Shown: positions 46,760-59,030, counted from the first letter of the stretch. The stretch is 64,000 nt of DNA from Rhinopithecus roxellana (GCF_007565055.1 NC_044556.1:137801808-137865807), one strand, 5' to 3'. Numbers and translations are program-made. Notes: a model not told the origin generated them from the sequence alone.

Positions 46760-47175
46760 TGTATTAGTCTGTTCTCATATTGCTATACAAAATAACTGAG
46801 ACTTGGCAATTTATAGAGAAAAGAGGTTTAATTAGCTCACAGTTCTGCAGGCTTTACAGGAAGCATGATGCTGATGTCTGCTTGGCTTCTGGGGAGGCTT
46901 CATGAAGCTTACAATCAAGGTAGTAAGTGAAGGCAGAGCAGGCATGTTACATGGCAAAAGCAGAAGCAAGAGAGAGAGGGAGCGGTCCAACACTTTGAAA
47001 CAATCAGATTTGTGAGAACTCACTATTAAGAGGACACTACCAAAGCGAGATGTTAAACCATTCATGACAAATTTGCTTCCATGATCCAGTCTCCTCCCTC
47101 CAGGCCCCACCTCCAACATTGGAGATTACAATTCAACACGAGATTTGAGTGGAGACACAGATCGAAACTATATCA
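46760..47175 (-). mobile_element. MaLR solo LTR (MST type)
   Basis: Plus-strand TGTATTAGTCTGTTCTCAT to GAAACTATATCA, with a perfect 5-bp target duplication TAGGT at 46755-46759 and 47176-47180. No internal region is present. Confidence 0.93.
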
Positions 47176-47424
47176 TAGGTCCTATGTGATGTTCCTTGGT
47201 TAACCTTTGTAAGAGTCTAACTACCATTAATACCACCTCCCCACTCAAGATACCTATGAGTTCATTTTTATGCAACAAATAGTTTATTTAACAGCTCATG
47301 TGTTGAGCAATGGGATGCAGTATTTAAAAGAAAGTTGTTGATGTCAGGGAGCTTTGTCCCGTAGTTACTGAATTTCTTTCAGTTCCTCAAACACATGTGG
47401 TGTTTATGTCTCTCACTCCTTTTT

Positions 47425-47815
47425 CATCTTTGAGGTTTCGCAAATGCTGTTTCCCTCTGCCTGAAATATTCATGTTCAGTCCCTTCCCCTAATCCTTCAA
47501 TTGCTTTCATCCAGCTACCCTGCCATTTAACCTGCATGACTCACTTGGATTTTATATCTTCAGAAAAAGTACTTTATATATCACCTGCTTCTATATACAC
47601 AAATCCCGGAGCTAGCATGCTTATCTAGCCTCAATTATAACAGGTAACGCTCCCTTGCTTAGTGCTTATGAAATGGGAGACTACCACCAGCAGAAAAGAA
47701 TTCCCACAGGCCCAGGACCTTGTTTGTTCTTTTTCCCTATTTTATCCCTACTATTTAGCCAAATACCTAGACATAATAGCTGCTGGATAAATATTTATTA
47801 AATTAAAAAATTATG
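47425..47815 (+). mobile_element. L2 3' end
   Basis: TTTCGCAAATGCTGTTTCCC, TCTGCCTGAAATATTC and the terminal GCTGGATAAATATTTATTAA follow the order of the L2 3' end. Confidence 0.75.
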
Positions 47816-48476
47816 TATTTGGGGGTATTCTGTGACACACGTGTGAGACAGGTATTATAATTACATGTTTATAAAATAAAACTGGGACAATTTTTTTTGA
47901 CCATTTCTTCTTTCGATAAGTCTAAAAGATAAACCACAATGACTAGGTGCTAAGCATAAGTAAAAACACCATTTGTGCTGTCACTATATCATTACTAGAA
48001 TCATTTTACTCTCCTAGAACGTCTAGTTTCTTCTTGAAGACTTTCAGTGATGGGCGATCATATGGTTTTGAAACTATTGCTTCTATCACAAAACAACCCT
48101 GATTGTCATATAGTCCTCAATAATGAGTAACAATCTGCCTCCTCCTAACTTCCACCTCTTTGTCTTGGACCTGCCATCAGAAGCTAACCAGAACTCTAAC
48201 CCTTTTTCTGAATGAAAACTGTTCAGGTATATGAAGCTGCTTTTTAAACCCTTCTACTACCTTCTCCCAAATCTTTTCTCAACAGAAGGCCCTTTGGGGA
48301 TTCTAAGAAAGTCTTTACATGGCATGACTTCTAACTTTTTATCCTCTTTGCCTCCTTTGAAGGTACTCTAATTAGCATTGTCCCTTTGACATTGCCTAAA
48401 ATATTAGTTCTAATCTGAACAATTATGTCTATTGACAGTCTTATTTTTATACCTTTTAGCAGCTACTTTATAGTGA
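47816..48476. other. Unique sequence
   Basis: Nothing is recognised. Confidence 0.45.
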
Positions 48477-48484
48477 TGGCTTAC

Positions 48485-48681
48485 CAGGGGTGTCCTATCT
48501 TTTGGCTTCCCTGGACCACACTGGAATACAAAGCAATGTCTTCGGCCACACACAAAATACATTAACACAAACAATAACTGATGAGCTAAAAAAATTGCAA
48601 AAATACCTCGTAATGTTTTAAGAAAGTTTATGAATTTGTGTTGGGCCACATGCAGCCCGTGAGCCGTGGGTTGGACAAGCT
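48485..48681. mobile_element. hAT-type MITE with 8-bp target duplication
   Basis: The element starts CAGGGGTGTCCTATC and ends TTGGACAAGCT. TGGCTTAC at 48477-48484 and TGGCTTAT at 48682-48689 form the 8-bp duplication characteristic of hAT transposons. It is too short to encode a transposase. Confidence 0.85.
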
Positions 48682-48689
48682 TGGCTTAT

Positions 48690-51633
48690 ACTAAGCTTGA
48701 AGAAACCCGAAAGATCTAGGTCATCTCTGGATAAGATTTTTGGGTTTTTCCATACTTCATTAAAGTTTCAATCAAAATCATTACTATGGTTATCAAGACC
48801 ATATATCTGATAAGCAGGAAAAAAAAATTCCAAAAAGATATTTTGTAGTGTCCAAGGCATTGGTGAATAGCAGAAAAAACCTGGGGAGTGTAATTCTGAC
48901 TGCAGGCTATAAACAAGGACCAGGAAACAAGAGGGGGATGTTGATGGCTAGGCTGGAAAGTAAGTTTACCTGAGAATAATGTGGTTCCTGCCCTCTCAGA
49001 GCCTAGCAAAATGTTTCAAATAGACTAGAGGTCTCTTTCAGAATAGCATGTCTTCTATTCAAGCTCAAGGTTCTTTACTCTCACTTTTTGATTCAGGAAA
49101 CTCAAATCATTTCTTACAGGAGGAATGTGGGAAACACAGTGTCCTGACACAATTTTATAGCTATTCCTGTGCCTTTTAATTCTTGTTAAGTGCATTTCAA
49201 AATTAAAAGGAAATTTTCAGCTCCAATTGAGTTTTAGCAATGAATCTATAGTCCATTATATTTTAAGCCCTCAGACTTTTGCCTTCTTTCCTGTTTTAAC
49301 ATTGAGAATATGGGATACAATAAATTATAGGTATTAGACTTCTGGCAAAATGCAGTTTAGGACACTGCACGTTTTAGCACAAAAAAATCAATCTTTTCTG
49401 CTGTCATAAAGCTTATTGAAAACTGCTATTGTGCCATTAAAATTAATGTAATCACTTTTCTCTTTCTTTCTAAGTCACATTGCCCTTTTGCCCAACCCCG
49501 TCAGGTCATCTCCCCTTGAAGACAATGAGCCCTTTCTGATTCTTCCAATTGAATTAAAACTCGAAAGCTGGAAATGTCGCTTTTGTAATTCATATTTTAC
49601 ACAAAAAGATTTAATTTTCACATAAGATTGCTGAATTTCCATTTGGATTTTTCCCATACTCTTTGCATCATTTAAAACCCACTGCTCTAGAAAGGTACAC
49701 TAATACAGGCTCTTTTTTTCAAATATACTTGAAAAAGACATCAAATCTCAAATAATTTGCAGCAGCTTTTTGATTTAAGAGAAAACTTTTGGGCTTTTTA
49801 TTAGGCTTTAGCATAAGGCTTGGAATTCATCTACAGTATACCAATATTTAAATATAAAGAATTATATATCCTATGTAGTATGGATCTGATCTTAAACTGT
49901 AGTTACAATTCATTCAGTATTAATTCAAATATTTGCTTAAGAAAATGCAGCCTCATTTATAATGCTCTAAAATTAAATTTGCATCAAATTTTACTTTATT
50001 AATATCTAACCAGCTTTTTGGTTAACCTCATTGTCCTTGTTAACACAGAGAAGAAACTTGGGAGCCATTCACCTCTGCAGGGAGGCTCAGTCTGTGGCAG
50101 CTGCTGAATCCAGTCTCTTTGAACATGGGAACAACTGGAGTCTCAGGCTCACTTATGGGGAAAATTTAAGTAGTGCACCTCATTTTCCAAAGTCAGAAAA
50201 GTAAGGAAGATTTTACTTTCCTTCCCATGTTCATACTGGACTGTTTCTCCATTTTTCTTGGGTTTTTCTGACCTTCTACTCTGTCTTCCTAATCATTTGA
50301 TTTGAGCCAAACTTCAAAACAAAATATCTGAAATTGTTTAATCTAAACTTTTGAAAGGAACAAAGGAGAGCGGGGAGAGGAAACCTTTTACATATCAATT
50401 GTAGAAAACAATTAAATGTATGTTAAACTCAGTAGCATTAACTGAGGCTTATATGCCATTCAATAAGGGCATTGTTCATATTAATTTATGTAAACTTTAT
50501 AAAAATATTGTATAATATTATCTTTATGTTACACATGAAAAAATTGGGATTTAAAATCTGTTATTTTAGCTCTAAAGTCTATGATATTAGCTAAAATACT
50601 ACGTAAATGGTTGATATAAAAGTTACAGAGATTAATAAACATGGCTTTTCCTTCAAACAATGCAGTCTTGAAAATAAACATTTTATTAGGGAAAACAACG
50701 ACGACAACAGCAAAATATAGGTAGTAGGAAGACTTTTTTCCTTGCTTTGTGTTTAAGTGACACAATGCCCTTTCTTTCCTCTGCCTTCTCATTTTCTTCT
50801 CTCATTTGTAGTTGGGTAAGTTTTGAGAAGAAGGATGCATAGCTCAGCCCCCCTGCTTCCTCTTTGATATGGGGTCACCTGAATGAAACAATGTGTTCTT
50901 ATCTGTTCTCAGTCTAGATAGACTCAACAACAAAGGTCTATCTTGTGGTTAACTGATATAATCATATGAGGATAAGTCATGCAAAAGAGTGAAAAAAATG
51001 GCCCCTTTTGTGGGGAGAGAAGAAAGCAGCCTCTTTCAGCAACCAAAGAGAGAGATGATGAAAGTCTAAGTGAAGGAATTTGCAGAAAGAGTATAGAGAG
51101 AAGATCTGGTATAAAATTCACATATATTGTGAATATAACGAACAGCACATTTGTTAAGGTTTTGTGGCAGCTTGAGTGGTAATGGAGATCTTCTTGACAT
51201 TCAGCAAATATGTATTTATGCATATTCAATTATGCCTTGCAAACATGTAATTAAGGACTGAAGCATTTACATTTAGTAAGTTCCATAGGATTTTAGGAGA
51301 AAAAATAGCATTAATGTAAAAATGCAATTTATGTATACCACTTTGAGTTTTACAAAATGCATGTAAGACATGATCCCAAACTTTTATTTCAATTACTATT
51401 ACAGTCTAGATACCCAGTGAAATCTGCTTAGTATAAGACACCAAAAATATGCATAAAATATAGTTTTAAATATTTATAAATTCACAGCCAAGAAAAGGAA
51501 ATAAATTACATGGAGTAGAGAGAAATAAATAAAATAAAGAAAGCAAGCATAAATCTGGAGCAAATCACAAGTATTGCAGCTGGTTCGGTGGCTGGTTCCC
51601 TTAATTGCAGCTGCTGCTGTCCCTGTGGGCCTG
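48690..51633. other. Unique AT-rich sequence
   Basis: Nearly 3 kb without a recognisable gene or element. Open frames such as 50924-51229 (minus) and 50979-51182 (plus) overlap each other antisense and have no domain features. Confidence 0.45.
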
Positions 51634-51647
51634 GAGCTTTAGTTTCT

Positions 51648-51770
51648 CTCTCCTTTTCTCCCTTTTTCTCCCTTTCTTTCTTTTCTTTCCTCCCTTCCTT
51701 CTCCCCTCCCCTCCCCTCACCTTCTCTCCCCTTCCCTCCCCTTTCCTCCCCTTCCTTTTTCTTTCCTTCT
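51648..51770 (+). repeat. Polypyrimidine tract (Alu-tail derived)
   Basis: Nearly pure C/T sequence with irregular CCTTCC, TTTCTC and CTCCCC units. The three overlapping open frames here are low-complexity artefacts. Confidence 0.95.
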
Positions 51771-51994
51771 TTGACACAGGGTTCCACTTACTATGTAGCC
51801 TGGGCTGTGATCATAGCTCCCTGCAGCCTCAAACTCCTGTACTCAAGATATCTTTCTTCCTCAGCCTCTTGAGTAGCTAGGACTATAGGCTCACACCACC
51901 ACTGCAGCCAGATTTAAAAAAAAAAAAATTTTTTTTAATTTAAAAAAAATTTTATGTAGCGATGGAGTCTTGCTATGTTGCCCAGGCCAGCTGA
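51648..51994 (-). mobile_element. Alu (antisense, 5'-truncated) with pyrimidine tail
   Basis: The target duplication GAGCTTTAGTTTCT lies at 51634-51647 and 51995-52008 and is perfect. Between them lies an antisense Alu whose tail has become a pyrimidine tract of about 120 bp (51648-51770, TTTCTCCC/CTCCCC units). The Alu 5' end is missing, and a run of 12 As and then Ts sits in the linker. Confidence 0.9.
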
Positions 51995-52008
51995 GAGCTT
52001 TAGTTTCT

Positions 52009-52319
52009 GATAGTTCTAAACATGAGGCAAAATATAAAGCTGGGGGCCTGGGAAAGATGAGAAGTTGTATTGTAAAAAATCATGTATAAGTTCAGATATA
52101 AAAAAATTACAAAACCAATGAAAAAATTCACAAAGAGTCAGGGTCGTCAAGAAAACAACACAAAATTGAGTCAAACTCTCAAAGACTTTAGAAAATGAAG
52201 AAAATTATAAAAAATTAAAGTCTGTCAATATAACATATTGACAGGATATGGAGCAAAAGGAGCTCTTATAAGCTATGGCCTTCTGATAAAACAGTAGGAC
52301 CACAAATTTGAAGGTGCAC
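52009..52319. other. Unique A-rich sequence
   Basis: Nothing is recognised. Confidence 0.5.
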
Positions 52320-52565
52320 ATCTTTTGAACTGGGCTTTCTCAACCACCACACTATTGACATTTTGAGCTGGATAATTCTTTGCTGTAGAGGGCTGCCCTG
52401 TGTATTGTAGGATGCTTAGCAGCATTTCTGGCCTCTAGCCACTAAATGCCAGTAACACTTCACCTGCTCCCTTTCCAGCTGTGGCAGTCAAAACTGTCCT
52501 CAAACATTGTCAAATGTCTCCTGGAAAGCAAGATCACTCCTGGTCAGAAGTTACTGCTGCTGTAC
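52320..52565 (+). mobile_element. MER5A-like hAT-Charlie MITE
   Basis: CTATTGACATTTTGAGCTGG, ATAATTCTTTGCTGTAGAGG, ATTGTAGGATGCTTAGCAGC and AAATGTCTCCTGGAAAGCAA follow MER5A in order. Confidence 0.85.
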
Positions 52566-52891
52566 AGCCCACAATTCTACCCCTAGAGATTTATGGCAGA
52601 AGAACTTTTGTATATTTGTGTTAGGAGGCATGCACATGAATCAGAGGAGTGCTGTTTGTAAGACAGAAAATTAGATACAATCCTAGAAAATTAGTGAGTA
52701 TATTATGACACATTAATACAATGGAATATTACACAATTTCACTATTGTGTTAAACAAAAAGAAACAAACTACTGTTAAATGCAATAACATGCATGCATTT
52801 CATACTCACACTATTGAGAAAACAATAATATTTCAGAGGAATACTTAGTTTTGTTCCATTTAAGTAAAATATGAAAAGATGTAAGACCAAA

Positions 52892-52894
52892 TCA

Positions 52895-52945
<51 letters not shown>

Positions 52946-52974
52946 ATCTATCTGTCTATCTATCTATCTATCTC
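52892..52974 (+). repeat. (TCTA)n tetranucleotide repeat
   Basis: About 20 TCTA units interrupted by a short TCATCTATCTG block. Likely length-polymorphic. Confidence 0.97.
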
Positions 52975-53463
52975 TGGGGATATATACTTGATAAAACTAT
53001 AATGAAAGAAAGGGAATAAAAAACAATATTCAAAATAATGACTATTTCTCAAGGCAATGGTGGGAGGAAAGAACATAGGATAGAAGTCGCATGATAAACT
53101 TCAAACATGGGTGACGTTTGATTTCTTTATCTTGATTGTGAGTACGTGGTGTCTCATTTTATTATTGGTATTCAAACCATTTTTATGATTTTACTCTTAT
53201 ATGTGATATATTTTGTAATTCAAATATTAAAATATAATCCTTACCATATACAGTTTAATATTATTAGATAAATTAGATACTTTTTTGTTGTTGTTGTTTG
53301 CTGAGGATTGCTTTCTCCTTTCCAGAAATGTTCTTTTCCCCTTTTTTAAATTCATAGGACTATTCTAACCACCACTATATCCATGCCTCTAATGGAAACT
53401 GACAGTTATGACATTTTGCTCCCATGGCCACAGGGGGAGTCAGGGTTCAAAGCCAATCATGGA
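52975..53463. other. Unique sequence
   Basis: Nothing is recognised. Confidence 0.5.
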
Positions 53464-53800
53464 ACTTGAATTAGTTTGCTACAAATGCCATAATGAAATA
53501 CCACAGACTGCGTGGCTTAAACAACAAAAATTTATTTTCTCACATTTCTGGAGGCTAAAAGTCCAAGATCAAGATATCAGTAAGTTTGATGTTTTCTGCA
53601 ACCTCTTGCTTAGCTTGCAAGTGACTGCCTTCTCACCCTGTCCTCACACGGGCTACTCCTGGGCATGCACACCTCTGTCATATCTCTAAGTGCCCACATT
53701 TCTTCTTCTTATAGGGACACCAGTCATATTAGATTAGGGTCGATCCTGATGACTTCATTTTAACTTAATCATCTCTCTAAAAGACTTGATATTCAAATAT
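53464..53800 (-). mobile_element. MLT1-type MaLR LTR
   Basis: TACCACAGACTGCGTGGCTT, AAACAACAAAAATTTATTTTC and TCTGGAGGCTAAAAGTCC are the reversed 3' end of MLT1, and GGGACACCAGTCATATTAG its reversed middle. The far end is approximate. Confidence 0.85.
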
Positions 53801-54431
53801 AATCAATATCTTCGATGTGAATGTATTTGAATATCAGACCTTTCAGAGAGGTGATCCATTTAATTTTATTGCCTACATTTTTCAACATGTGCTTTTCTCA
53901 CTTGAATCAAAGGATACCAAATAATACATGAATCATTGTTTTGTAAGTGAGAAGAGTACCAATAGTAATACTTACAAAATATTGATTACATTTAAGGCTA
54001 GAAATTGCCCCTGTTTTTCTTATATGTAAGACAATAGTTGCCTATACTTTTATTTCACTTTACTTATTAATAAAACATGGTGTTGTTGAAATATTTTATT
54101 ACAGAAAATCTAATCTTACTGTCCTAGGCATACTTTTTTGATGGTTACCCTGAATAAAACATTAAATAACTATTTAACATATAGTCAAGAGTGGATACCT
54201 GGAAGAAACATTTACATCTGATGATTTTGCCTCTTAACTGTGAAATGAGTACTACATAATATGTTTGCAAGACATCATATATTTAGTACAAAAAGCATTT
54301 TCCCTCATCACCTTCAGATTTTCTGTCAGCTATATTCCCTTCAGTAAAATGATGCCAAAATATTCTCAGAAATATTGAGAATCATGTTAACTAGTATCAC
54401 ATAGAATTCTTTTCTTTATAATATTCTGTAG
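53801..54431. other. Unique sequence
   Basis: Nothing is recognised before the exon-like segment. Confidence 0.45.
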
Positions 54432-54609
54432 TTCCTCCAAGAAGAAGAAGAGAAAAAAAAAAAAGAGGAAGAGGAGAAGAAGGAGAAGAGGAGGCCCCAG
54501 TTCCTGCAGTGAAACCCGTTAGCAATATGCAGCACGGAACTTCTCATTGCCATTTTAATTCCTCAGTAGTAAATTTGAATGGTGAACCTCGAATCCTCAG
54601 AAATGTGAG
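54432..54609 (+). other. Exon-like or pseudogene-like segment with consensus donor
   Basis: TATTCTGTAG at 54422-54431 could be an acceptor. 178 bp later comes ATGTGAG|GTAAGC, a consensus donor. One frame (codons in phase from 54434) is open through the whole segment, starting Arg/Lys/Glu-rich from a purine repeat and ending in mixed sequence with normal-looking composition. It meets a stop only just past the donor. Another frame stays open for a further 27 codons beyond it. The product is not recognised. Options are an unannotated exon, a frame-shifted old pseudogene covering 54430-54960, or chance. Confidence 0.3.
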
Positions 54610-55216
54610 GTAAGCCTGAATGTGAAAAACAGCAAAAAGGAAATCAAAAGTCTCAGTGCCATTACACAGAAGAAAGAATACACTATTGAATAAACCTTAT
54701 TATCTTTAAGATAAGAAAAAAAAATTGCTGCCATGAAACAATGACATAATGCTTGTTTTGAAGACGTTTTAAAGAACAAGAGTCATCAGAACTTTAAAAT
54801 ACCAAAACAGAATTTACAAAATCCATTAGAAGAGTTGGAAGGTTATGTTAAGGAAGTTCAAGAAAACAAAACAAAAGCAAACTTAAAACTATCCTATCAC
54901 TCAACCTGTAGCTGTAGATGGGCCTGTTGCAACCAGTACTAGTGACACAAATGGAATCAGGGCTGGGAAAGCCATCCCCAGTCCTGAACCAGGTAGTGCA
55001 ACTGGGACCACAGAGCCTGTATTGGTGGCACAGTTACAGACTGGGTAGGGCACTCCATTTCCTGCCTCCATCCCTCTGGTTCCAGCAAGCCAGGTTTCTT
55101 CACTTTCTGCAAGTCCATCTTTGGCTACTTTGAATAACTATGTTATTTTATCGAATATAGTAATGTAATATTTTAATTAAAATGTAAATAGGGCACTAAA
55201 TGCAGCTTTTATTAAT
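54610..55216. other. Unclassified sequence, partly open frames
   Basis: Open but frame-shifting stretches continue to about 54940. 54918-55133 is open for 71 codons from ATG, with no recognised domain. Confidence 0.3.
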
Positions 55217-55229
55217 AATAGGCAAAGTA

Positions 55230-55540
55230 CTGGCCGGGTGGTGAGTGAGGAGGATCACTCATGTCTGTAATACCAGCACTTTGGGAGGTCGAGTTGGCTG
55301 GATCACCTGAGGTCGGGAGTTCGAGACCAGCCTGACCAACATGGAGAAACCCTGTCTCTACTAAAAATACAAAATGATCCAGGCATGGTGGTGCATGCCT
55401 GTAATCCCAACTACTTGGAAGGCTGAGGCAGGAGAATCACTTGAACCTGGGAGGCGGAGGTTGCGGTGAACTGAGATCATGCCATTGCACTCCAGCCTGG
55501 GCAACAAGAGTGAAACTCCATCTCAAGCAAACAAACAAAA
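55230..55540 (+). mobile_element. Alu (sense) at the donor-like locus
   Basis: An Alu with a diverged start is flanked by the 12-bp target duplication AATAGGCAAAGT at 55217-55228 and 55541-55552. Its right half and the right-hand duplication are what reappear at 45466-45650. Confidence 0.92.
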
Positions 55541-55801
55541 AATAGGCAAAGTCCCGTATTAAGAGGACATATCTAATTTCTATGATTATTTTTATTGATT
55601 CAACAAAAGACAAAATGGATGAAGAAAAAAGACTATTTAGAAGGTCAGTGAAAATTTGGAGAGAGGTCAACAATACATGAAGATGAATGAACTTGCCAAG
55701 AGGAGACAGATGCAACTAGAATAGTTACTGCATGTCTGAATCTGCTAAACCGTGAAGCTGCATTGCCTGCATCTTCTATTCCTTCTATCACGGATCAAGA
55801 C
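55541..55801. repeat. Unique flank duplicated at 45640-45884
   Basis: This sequence between the Alu and the LTR has no recognised gene. It is present a second time inside the insertion at 45434-46084, which shows the copy was made after the Alu was in place. Confidence 0.9.
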
Positions 55802-56326
55802 TGTATTAGTCAGGGTTCTCTAAAGGGTCAGAACTAATAGGATACATGTAAAGATGAAGGGGACTTCATTAGGAGAACTGACTCACATGACCCCAAACTG
55901 AAGTCCCACAATATGCCCTCTGCAAGTTGAGGAGCAAGGAAGTCAGTCCAGATCCCCAAACTTCAAAAGCAAGGAAGCCAAATGTTCAGCCTTCAGTCTG
56001 TGGCCAAAGGCCTGAGAGCCCCAACAAACCACTGGTGTAAGTCCAAGAGTCCAAAAGCTGAAGAAGTTGGAGTCTGACGTTTGAAGGCCGGAAGAATCCA
56101 GTACAGGAGAAAGGATGAAGGTGGGAAGACTCAGCAAGTTTGCTCATTCCACTTTCTTCTGCCTGATTTATTTTAGCCATGCTGACAGCTGATTAGATGG
56201 CGCCCACCCAGATTGAGGGTGGGTCTGCAGTTAATCTCCTTTGGCAACACTCTCACAGATACACCCAGGAACAATGCTTTGCATCCTTCAATCCAATCAA
56301 GTTGACACTCAGTATCAACCATCATA
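55802..56326 (-). mobile_element. Solo ERV-type LTR, family unassigned
   Basis: Plus-strand TGTATTAGTCAGGGTTCTCT to TATCAACCATCATA, with a 5-bp duplication AAGAC at 55797-55801 and 56327-56331. On the minus strand GCTAAAATAAATCAGG near 56170 is a plausible promoter or poly(A) element. The first 200 bp of plus-strand sequence is also in the copy ending at 46085. Confidence 0.85.
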
Positions 56327-56331
56327 AAGAC

Positions 56332-57214
56332 TATCCTGAGAATTATGAATGGCTACTTTTCCACTCACTATTAAATATATTAGTCAGGACTTAATATTCA
56401 TTCTCAGATTTCTTATATCTTTATACTTAGAAAAATCCATTATTTTTCTTATATATGGATTTAAAAAATCTTCCATTATGTGCTGACAGACCTGTCCAGG
56501 CCGACCTTACTAAAAATATGTTTAATGTTGATAGCTTATGCATAGACATTAATATTCAAGGATGTTCTCTTTGTTAAAAAAAATTTCTACTTTTAATTTT
56601 ACACATTTTCAGTGTATTTTCCAAACATTTATTCATTAACTGATGAAGCCCTTTGGCTTTATATAAGTGCAAATCCAACATTTCCTTTTGGAAAGAACAG
56701 TTAACTTGCAATGCCTTTGTCTTTCTCCTATGTAACATAAATTTACAAAATGCATATGTGTAAATCCGAAAAATAAAGGTACATAAAACAACCCTCATAA
56801 GTAATTAATGGTAAGTAAGGGTAGGTATTGTGGGATGAAACAATCTGCACATTTTTCCATAAAATATTTACAGTTTATATGTTAGCATCAATACTTATGG
56901 AATAATTTCTCCAGATTCTTTTTCATCTATAAATCAAGACATTGCTTTATTGCTGATTCTATATGCATTGAACTCTCAGTCCTGTGTTCTTCTAAGCATT
57001 TCACGTTACCTACAATATTTTCTAAAAATGATTAACATCACACATTCCTGTATGGCACTTTCAAAAGTCACACATTTTTAGAAATACACTAGTAACATAA
57101 TATTAGCTGTAATAATGAAATATCAAATTTTTATTTACATCAAACTCAAAAACATACAAATTAAGGGCACCTGTGATTTGAGGGAATTGAAAGAATAAAA
57201 CAAGATTCCAGGCA
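56332..57214. other. Unique AT-rich sequence
   Basis: Nothing is recognised. Confidence 0.5.
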
Positions 57215-57382
57215 ATAATTCTGGACATTGGCTGCACATTAGAAACCCTTAGAGAGAGTCTTCTGACCTGATCTTCAGATCACACCCTACTCAAAACAAA
57301 TGGAAAGCTCTACAGATGAGACCCATATATTAATATTTTTAAAGTTGCCAGGGGGTTAAAATGTATAGCCAATTTTAAGAAC
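57215..57382 (+). mobile_element. MER20-like hAT MITE
   Basis: GGACATTGGCTGCACATTAG and ATGTATAGCCAATTTTAAGAA are the two inverted-repeat halves of a MER20-like element. The centre is decayed. Confidence 0.6.
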
Positions 57383-58102
57383 CAATAGGCAAGGTGAATG
57401 AGTAGATTCTATAATGAGCAATTTCTGCAAACTTTTCTCAATCTCTGTTCACCACAGATTTTTGTGAAGTCACATTTGAGGAATCTCCAGCACTTACCAA
57501 GGCTGATTAAAAAAGAGAAAGTACAGAATCAAGGCTGTGCACAAATGTCATAATTAGTACAAGGAGGAGAAGGAGGAAGTTTCTGTGATACATTTTGGTA
57601 AGAAGCCTACACCATTTTGAACCTAATTAAAGCTATAGCTCAGCAGGCAGATCAAATTCTGATTCAATGGGAGCCCACCAATGAAGCAGGCTCACCTGAA
57701 CAAACATATAAACATCCTGTTCCAGCAATAGATAGGAGATGGCTACTAAAACAGAGCCTGCTGCTTTACTCTGGGCTCCCACAGACTTCTAACATTTTCT
57801 GATAGAAAAATCCCAGTTTGGTTTCCCTAGATTATGACTGATAAAGTATAGTTTTCTCTTTTCATCATCCAAAATGTTTTATTAAACATAAAGTAACTGG
57901 TGAATGTGCATTTGTTATTAGCAAATGTAATTTTTGCTCAACAAAAAATGAAAAAAAAAGAGTAGGAAAAAAGTATATGTAAAAGCAGGCTCTTTCTTCA
58001 TTTGAAGTATGTTCATATGACTTTTATTTTTATATTCAAGTACTTTATTTTACCACTACTGCAAAATACCTCATCTTATTTGATACACTCTCAGTCACAA
58101 TA
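57383..58102. other. Unique sequence
   Basis: No gene or repeat is recognised. The 61-codon open frame at 57617-57802 has no support. Confidence 0.45.
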
Positions 58103-58115
58103 AAAAATTTACCCC

Positions 58116-59030
58116 AGGCAACCTACAGAATGGGAGAAAAGTTTTGCAATCTACTCATCTGACAAAGGGCTAATATCCAGAACCTACAAAGAACTCAAAC
58201 AAATTTACAAGAAAAAGCAAACAACTCCATCAAAAGTGGGCAAAGGATATGAACAGACATTTCTCAAAAGAAGACATTCATACAGCCAACAGACACATGA
58301 AAAAATGCTCATCATCACTCTCCATCAGAGAAATGCAAATCAAAACCACAATGGGATACCATCTCACACCAGTTAGAATGGCAATCATTAAAAAAATCAG
58401 GAAACAACAGGTGCTGGAGAGGATGTGGAGAAATAGGAACACTTTTACACTGTTGGTGGGACTGTAAACTAGTTCAACCATTGTGGAAAACTGTGTGGCG
58501 ATTCCTCAAGGATTTAGAACTAGAAATACCATTTGACCCAGCCATCCCATTACTGGGCATATACCCAAAGGATTATAAATCATGCTGCTATAAAGACACA
58601 TGCACACATATGTTTATTGAAGCACTATTCACAATAGCAGAGACTTGGAACCAACCCGAATGTCCATCAATGACAGACTGGATTAAGAAAATGTGGCACA
58701 TATACACCATGGAATACTATGCAGCCGTGAAAAAGGATGAGTTCATGTTCTTTGTAGGGACATGGATGCAGCTGGAAACCATCATTCTCAGCAAACTATC
58801 GCACCACATGTTCTCACTCATAGGTGGGAATTGAACAATGAGATCACTTGGACACAGGAAGGGGAACATCACACACCACAGCCTATTGTGGGGAGTGGGG
58901 AGCATTAGGAGATATACCTAATATAAATGATGAGTTAATGGGTGCAGCACACCAACGTGGCACATGTATACATATGTAACAAACCTGCACATTGTGCACA
59001 TGTACCCTAGAACTTAAAGTATAATAAAAA
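58116..59030 (+). mobile_element. L1PA 3' end (sense, 5'-truncated)
   Basis: It begins within ORF2 at AGGCAACCTACAGAATGGG and ends AACTTAAAGTATAATAAA plus an A tail. A 14-bp target duplication AAAAAATTTAC(C/T)CC flanks it at about 58104-58117 and 59031-59044. It resembles mid-age L1PA (TAACAAACCTGCAC in the 3' UTR). It cannot mobilise itself. Confidence 0.95.
58249..58834 (+). pseudogene. L1 ORF2 C-terminal fragment with a frame shift
   Basis: Two open stretches, 58249-58467 and 58481-58834, read the last 190 or so residues of L1 ORF2 in different frames. The second ends Leu-Ile-Gly-Gly-Asn-stop, the usual ORF2 C terminus. The reverse transcriptase and endonuclease domains were never copied (5' truncation), so the fragment encodes only the cysteine-rich and C-terminal zone and is not functional. 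Confidence 0.9.

Noticed and set aside
51506..51880. Long open frames on both strands
   Set aside because: Low-complexity translations of the pyrimidine tract and the adjacent Alu.
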